Below are positions 60,215-64,000 of a stretch of 64,000 bases of DNA, in pieces (within the stretch, counting starts at the first letter, position 1; every line of letters starts with the position of its first letter). The DNA is from Streptococcus sanguinis. Lineage in GTDB: Bacteria; Bacillota; Bacilli; Lactobacillales; Streptococcaceae. A program made the position numbers and the translations under genes. The stretch lies in contig NZ_JAHZPA010000003.1 in assembly GCF_019929225.1 (NCBI RefSeq), positions 1 to 64,000 of the forward strand, given 5' to 3'. Under the pieces are notes generated by a model. That model saw only the letters and a list, made by a program, of their open reading frames with translations, was not told where the DNA came from and searched no databases.

Positions 60215-62029
60215 ATGTGTGGAATTGTCGGAGTTGTTGGAAATCGCAATGCAACTGATATCTTGATGCAGGGCTTGGAAAAGCTGGAATACCGTGGTTA
60301 TGACTCGGCTGGAATTTTTGTAACAACAGGGAAAACTTCTAGTCTGGTCAAGTCAGTCGGTCGTATCGCTGACCTACATGCTAAAATTGGCATCGATGTT
60401 GCTGGGACTACTGGTATCGGACATACTCGTTGGGCTACTCATGGAAAACCTAGTGAAAACAATGCCCATCCTCATACTTCACAGACAGGCCGTTTTGTCT
60501 TGGTTCACAACGGTGTGATTGAGAACTACCTTGATATCAAGAATACTTACTTAGCTGATCATGACTTCAAGGGTCAGACAGATACGGAGATTGTTGTGCA
60601 CCTGATTGGCAAATTTGCTGAAGAAGAAGGCTTATCTGTTTTAGAAGCCTTTAAAAAAGCTCTCCACATTATCCGTGGTTCTTATGCCTTTGCTTTGGTA
60701 GATTCAGAAGATGCAGATGTTATCTATGTTGCTAAAAATAAATCTCCACTTCTAGTCGGATTGGGTGATGGCTACAATATGGTCTGTTCAGATGCCATGG
60801 CCATGATTCGCGAGACAAATCAGTTTATGGAAATTCATGATCAAGAGCTGGTTATTGTCCGTAAAGACAGTGTGGAAGTACAGGATTATGATGGGAATAT
60901 TCTGGAGCGTGAAAGCTATACAGCTGAGCTTGACTTATCCGATATTGGTAAGGGGACTTATCCATACTATATGCTCAAGGAAATCGATGAGCAGCCAACT
61001 GTGATGCGTAAGCTAATCAACACATACTCTGATGAGAATCAACAGATGGTCGTGGATCCTGAGATTGTTAAAACGGTTCAGGAAGCTGATCGAATTTATA
61101 TCATTGCAGCTGGAACTTCTTATAATGCAGGTTATGCTTCTAAAACGATGCTAGAAGAATTAACTGATACACCTGTAGAGCTAGGAATTGCCTCTGAATG
61201 GGGATATGCTATGCCACTTTTGAGTAAAAAACCTTTGTTTATTTTGCTCAGTCAATCTGGTGAAACTGCTGATAGTCGTCAAGTTTTAGTTAAGGCTAAT
61301 GAAATGGGAATTCCAAGCTTAACTGTGACTAATGTTCCAGGCTCTACTCTTTCTCGTGAAGCAACTTATACTATGTTATTGCATGCCGGTCCAGAAATTG
61401 CCGTAGCTTCAACGAAGGCTTATACAGGACAAGTAGCGACTCTAGCATTTCTTGCTAAAGCAGTTGGAGAAGCTAATGGTAATGAAAAAGCAAAAAATTT
61501 CGATTTAGTGCGTGAACTTTCAATTGTAGCTCAGTCTATTGAGTCGACTCTTTCTGAAAAAGAGTTAATTGAAGAAAAGGTTCGTGGACTCTTGGAAACG
61601 ACACGTAATGCTTTCTATATCGGGCGCGGTCAAGACTATTATGTAGTTATGGAAGCTAGCCTCAAGCTTAAGGAAATTTCTTATATTCAATGTGAAGGTT
61701 TTGCGGCTGGAGAGCTCAAACATGGAACCATCTCTTTAATAGAAGATGGTACACCTGTTATTGCGTTGATTTCTGACAATCCAACCGTTGCTTCTCATAC
61801 TCGTGGGAATGTTTCTGAAGTAGTAGCTCGTGGTGCTAATGTTCTGACTATTGTGGAAGAAGGAATAGAAAAAGAAGGGGATGATATTATTGTCAACAAA
61901 GTTCATCCATATCTATCTAGTATTTCTATGGTTATTCCTACTCAATTGATTGCTTACTACGCTTCACTTCACCGTGGACTAGATGTAGATAAGCCGCGCA
62001 ATTTGGCTAAGGCCGTTACAGTTGAATAA
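60215..62029 (+). CDS. glmS: Glutamine-fructose-6-phosphate aminotransferase
   Basis: GlmS (604 residues) makes glucosamine-6-phosphate from fructose-6-phosphate and glutamine, the entry to peptidoglycan precursors. The N-terminal amidotransferase has Cys2 (MCGIVGVVGNRNATDIL), the RWATHG motif near residue 73 and a normal glutaminase fold; the C-terminal half has two SIS domains (AAGTSYNAG, SQSGETADS and GRGQDYYVVMEASLKLKEIS). The ATG at 60215 is the only start that puts Cys2 in place. The leader carries repeated sites that suggest amino-sugar control; a glmS ribozyme is not visible. A terminator follows. Confidence 0.96.
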   Translation: MCGIVGVVGNRNATDILMQGLEKLEYRGYDSAGIFVTTGKTSSLVKSVGRIADLHAKIGIDVAGTTGIGHTRWATHGKPSENNAHPHTSQTGRFVLVHNGVIENYLDIKNTYLADHDFKGQTDTEIVVHLIGKFAEEEGLSVLEAFKKALHIIRGSYAFALVDSEDADVIYVAKNKSPLLVGLGDGYNMVCSDAMAMIRETNQFMEIHDQELVIVRKDSVEVQDYDGNILERESYTAELDLSDIGKGTYPYYMLKEIDEQPTVMRKLINTYSDENQQMVVDPEIVKTVQEADRIYIIAAGTSYNAGYASKTMLEELTDTPVELGIASEWGYAMPLLSKKPLFILLSQSGETADSRQVLVKANEMGIPSLTVTNVPGSTLSREATYTMLLHAGPEIAVASTKAYTGQVATLAFLAKAVGEANGNEKAKNFDLVRELSIVAQSIESTLSEKELIEEKVRGLLETTRNAFYIGRGQDYYVVMEASLKLKEISYIQCEGFAAGELKHGTISLIEDGTPVIALISDNPTVASHTRGNVSEVVARGANVLTIVEEGIEKEGDDIIVNKVHPYLSSISMVIPTQLIAYYASLHRGLDVDKPRNLAKAVTVE

Positions 62030-62042
62030 TAAATAGATGAAC

Positions 62043-62096
62043 AATAGGCGTAAGACTGGGAGGGTTATCTCTTAGATTTTACAGCCTATTTTTTAT
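62043..62096 (+). terminator. Terminator after glmS
   Basis: AATAGGC (62043-62049) pairs with GCCTATT (62084-62090), followed by TTTTT; the loop can fold further. Confidence 0.7.
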
Positions 62097-62166
62097 AACT
62101 CATAATTTGAATTTTTGATGCGATTTTCAGTACATTTTATATTGTTATATGGCAAAATAAAGAGAA

Positions 62167-62211
62167 TTTTGTGACAAAAGTTGATTTTTTGGCACAAAAT
62201 CTGTGACAAAG
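62167..62211 (+). promoter_or_regulatory. Candidate mannitol operator (MtlR)
   Basis: TTTTGTGACAAAA (62167-62179) is a perfect palindrome with central G; TTTGGCACAAAAT (62188-62200) and CTGTGACAAAG (62201-62211) follow. Repeated TGTGACAAA-type boxes upstream of a mannitol PTS gene suggest an activator site. Confidence 0.5.
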
Positions 62212-62218
62212 CTTTAGT

Positions 62219-62246
62219 TTTAAGCGTTTTCATTTTTGTATATACT
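62219..62246 (+). promoter_or_regulatory. mtlA promoter region with a cre site
   Basis: TTTAAGCGTTTTCA (62219-62232) fits a CcpA site with one mismatch and lies where the -35 should be, 8 bases before TATACT (62241-62246). Confidence 0.6.
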
Positions 62247-62274
62247 AGATTTAAAGAAAAGGAGGAAAATCCTA

Positions 62275-64000
62275 ATGGAAGAAAAAGTATCTTTGAAGGT
62301 TAGAGTTCAAAAACTGGGAACATCGCTTTCAAACATGGTTATGCCCAATATTGGGGCTTTTATTGCTTGGGGAGTGTTAACTGCCCTCTTCATTCCTGAT
62401 GGTTATCTACCAAATGAGCAACTGGCTGCTATTGTTAGTCCTATGTTGACTTATCTACTGCCGACTCTAATTGGTTACACGGGCGGTTATGTAATTCATG
62501 GACAACGTGGTGCCGTCGTAGGGGCTATTGCTACTGTTGGTGCGATCACAGGTTCTAGTGTTCCTATGTTTATCGGAGCTATGGTAATGGGGCCACTGGG
62601 AGGCTGGGCTATCAAGAAATTTGATGAGAAGTTCCAGGAAAAAATTCGTCCTGGCTTTGAAATGTTAGTTAATAACTTTTCAGCTGGTCTAGTTGGTTTT
62701 GCATTACTGCTTTTGGCTTTCTACGCAATCGGTCCAGTGGTATCGACTCTTACTGGAGCTGTTGGAAATGGTGTTGAGGCTATTGTCAATGCTAAACTTC
62801 TACCTTTGGCAAACATTATCATCGAACCAGCAAAGGTACTTTTCCTTAACAATGCTCTTAATCATGGAATCTTTACACCTCTAGGAGCTGAGCAAGTATC
62901 TCAAGCTGGTAAATCTGTTCTCTTCCTCTTAGAGGCTAATCCTGGACCAGGTCTGGGTATTCTCTTGGCTTACGCCTTGTTTGGTAAAGGTTCTGCGAAA
63001 TCTTCTTCTTGGGGAGCAATGGTTATCCATTTCTTCGGTGGTATCCATGAAATATACTTCCCTTATGTTATGATGAAGCCTGTTCTTTTCCTAGCTGCGA
63101 TTGCTGGAGGTGTGTCAGGTACCTTTACATTCCAATTTTTAGATGCTGGTCTTAAATCTCCAGCTTCTCCTGGATCTATCATCGCGATTATGGCTATGGC
63201 TCCAAAAGGTATGTGGCCTCATCTTAATGTCCTGCTTGGGGTATTAGTGGGAGCAATTGTCTCTTTCCTTGTAGCAGCTCTTATCCTACGTGCAGATAAG
63301 TCGACTGATGATTCGTTAGAAGCTGCTCAAGCTGCTACTCAAGCTGCAAAGGCTAAATCTAAGGGGCAAGTAGTTCCAGTTGCTATAGATACAAACATTT
63401 CAAGAGATTCAGTAGAGAAAATTATTTTTGCTTGTGATGCTGGCATGGGAAGCTCTGCGATGGGAGCTAGTATTCTCCGTGATAAGGTTAAAAAAGCAGG
63501 TCTGGGAATTCCAGTATCTAATCAGGCCATCTCAAACTTGGTTGATACACCAAAAACATTAATTGTTACTCAGGAAGAACTGACACCAAGGGCTAAAGGC
63601 AAGAGTCCAAGTGCTATTCATGTTTCTGTTGATAATTTCTTAGCGTCCCCTCGTTATGATGAAATTGTAGCTTCATTAACAGGAGCTTCTCCAATAGCAG
63701 AAATTGAAGGAGATATACCAACTTCAGCACCAGTAGATAGTCAGGAAATTGACCTTAACCATATTGATGCTGTAGTAGTTGCTTATGGTAAAGCACAAGG
63801 ATCTGCAACTATGGGCTGTGAAACGATTCGGGCTATCTTTAGAAACAAGAATATTCGTATTCCAGTTTCTACTGCCAAAATTTCAGAATTAGGTGAATTT
63901 AATTCTAAAAACATAATGATTGTAACAACTATTGCTTTACAGGCAGAAGTGCAACAAGCAGCACCGAATTCTCAATTTCTTATTGTGGATAGTTTAGTAA
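62275..64000 (+). CDS. mtlA: Mannitol-specific PTS enzyme IICB (partial, cut by the window edge)
   Basis: At least 575 residues of the mannitol transporter MtlA. The IIC domain (about 1-345) has GYTGGYVIHGQRGAVVGAI, NNALNHGIFTPLG and the GGIHEIYFPYVMMKP substrate loop. The IIB domain (about 380-470) has the phospho-accepting Cys387 in FACDAGMGSSAMGA. A further IIB-like segment (about 500-575; VVAYGKAQGSATMGCETIRAIF) lacks the Cys at the equivalent place. GGAGGAAAATCCTA precedes the ATG. The frame is open at base 64000, so the end lies outside. CcpA and MtlR-like sites are upstream. Confidence 0.93.
   Translation, partial: MEEKVSLKVRVQKLGTSLSNMVMPNIGAFIAWGVLTALFIPDGYLPNEQLAAIVSPMLTYLLPTLIGYTGGYVIHGQRGAVVGAIATVGAITGSSVPMFIGAMVMGPLGGWAIKKFDEKFQEKIRPGFEMLVNNFSAGLVGFALLLLAFYAIGPVVSTLTGAVGNGVEAIVNAKLLPLANIIIEPAKVLFLNNALNHGIFTPLGAEQVSQAGKSVLFLLEANPGPGLGILLAYALFGKGSAKSSSWGAMVIHFFGGIHEIYFPYVMMKPVLFLAAIAGGVSGTFTFQFLDAGLKSPASPGSIIAIMAMAPKGMWPHLNVLLGVLVGAIVSFLVAALILRADKSTDDSLEAAQAATQAAKAKSKGQVVPVAIDTNISRDSVEKIIFACDAGMGSSAMGASILRDKVKKAGLGIPVSNQAISNLVDTPKTLIVTQEELTPRAKGKSPSAIHVSVDNFLASPRYDEIVASLTGASPIAEIEGDIPTSAPVDSQEIDLNHIDAVVVAYGKAQGSATMGCETIRAIFRNKNIRIPVSTAKISELGEFNSKNIMIVTTIALQAEVQQAAPNSQFLIVDSLV

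Noticed and set aside
62693-62884. 63-residue plus-strand frame inside mtlA
   Set aside because: Out of frame with the clear MtlA reading and without its own ribosome site.

Overview
This 64 kb window is a stretch of a Streptococcus chromosome from the mitis/sanguinis group; S. sanguinis or a close relative fits best. The basis is gene content and order recognised by eye: galU-gpsA, patA-patB, rnjB-estA, rnpA-yidC-khpB, tatD-rnmV-ksgA, rsgA-rpe-thiN-rmuC-yhaM-purR and rpsL-rpsG-fusA-gapA. The species is an inference, because no alignment was run.

Layout. 1-0.3 kb: the end of an IS3-family element. 0.36-5.9 kb: sugar-nucleotide and glycerol-phosphate genes and a heterodimeric drug exporter. 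6-8 kb: a peptide-binding lipoprotein. 8.2-12.2 kb: a class I amidotransferase, a probable CiaR-dependent small RNA, dut, a phosphatase, a methyltransferase and radA with a rare AUC start. 12.2-17 kb: tandem AIM24-like genes, an acetyltransferase lying between a carbonic anhydrase gene and a copy of its own 5' end, and an ABC permease/ATPase pair. 17.1-20.9 kb: an Mga-like regulator divergent from a cell-envelope stress operon (GlsB, AmaP, DUF2273, Gls24, CsbD). 20.9-23 kb: a decayed, gene-poor patch with a CcpA-type promoter, mini-ORFs and a broken paralogue. 23-31 kb: RNase J2, esterase, gltX, a lipoprotein and argGH. 31-34 kb: rnpA-yidC-khpB and a separate rpmH. 34.2-41.9 kb: a WYL-type regulator with a flavin-binding-like protein and tag, a DUF4153/XRE/DUF2975 module, tatD-rnmV-SDR-ksgA and a tRNA-Leu. 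42.2-46.9 kb: a giant LPRTG-anchored Cna-B adhesin. 47-56 kb: housekeeping genes from rsgA to fusA. 56.4-58.5 kb: a secreted peptide with an ABC-2 transporter. 58.8-64 kb: gapA, glmS and the start of mtlA, which runs off the right edge.

How the parts work together. Translation and RNA metabolism dominate (rpsL, rpsG, fusA, rpmH, ksgA, rsgA, rnmV, rnpA, rnjB, yhaM, gltX). Carbon control is visible as cre-like sites at three promoters, and amino-sugar control is suggested by repeated half-sites around the glmS promoter. Surface functions include the Cna-B adhesin, lipoproteins and YidC. The accessory parts are the IS end, the acetyltransferase insert, the decayed 21-23 kb patch, the AT-rich 34-36 kb islet and the peptide/ABC-2 operon.

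The most interesting items are the peptide plus ABC-2 operon at 56.4-58.6 kb, the csRNA at 9.0 kb, the promoter-to-terminator transcript without an ORF at 21.05-21.49 kb, the rpsL leader, and the PurBox pair overlapping a terminator upstream of purR. Domain assignments rest on motif recognition; all coordinates were read from the sequence.
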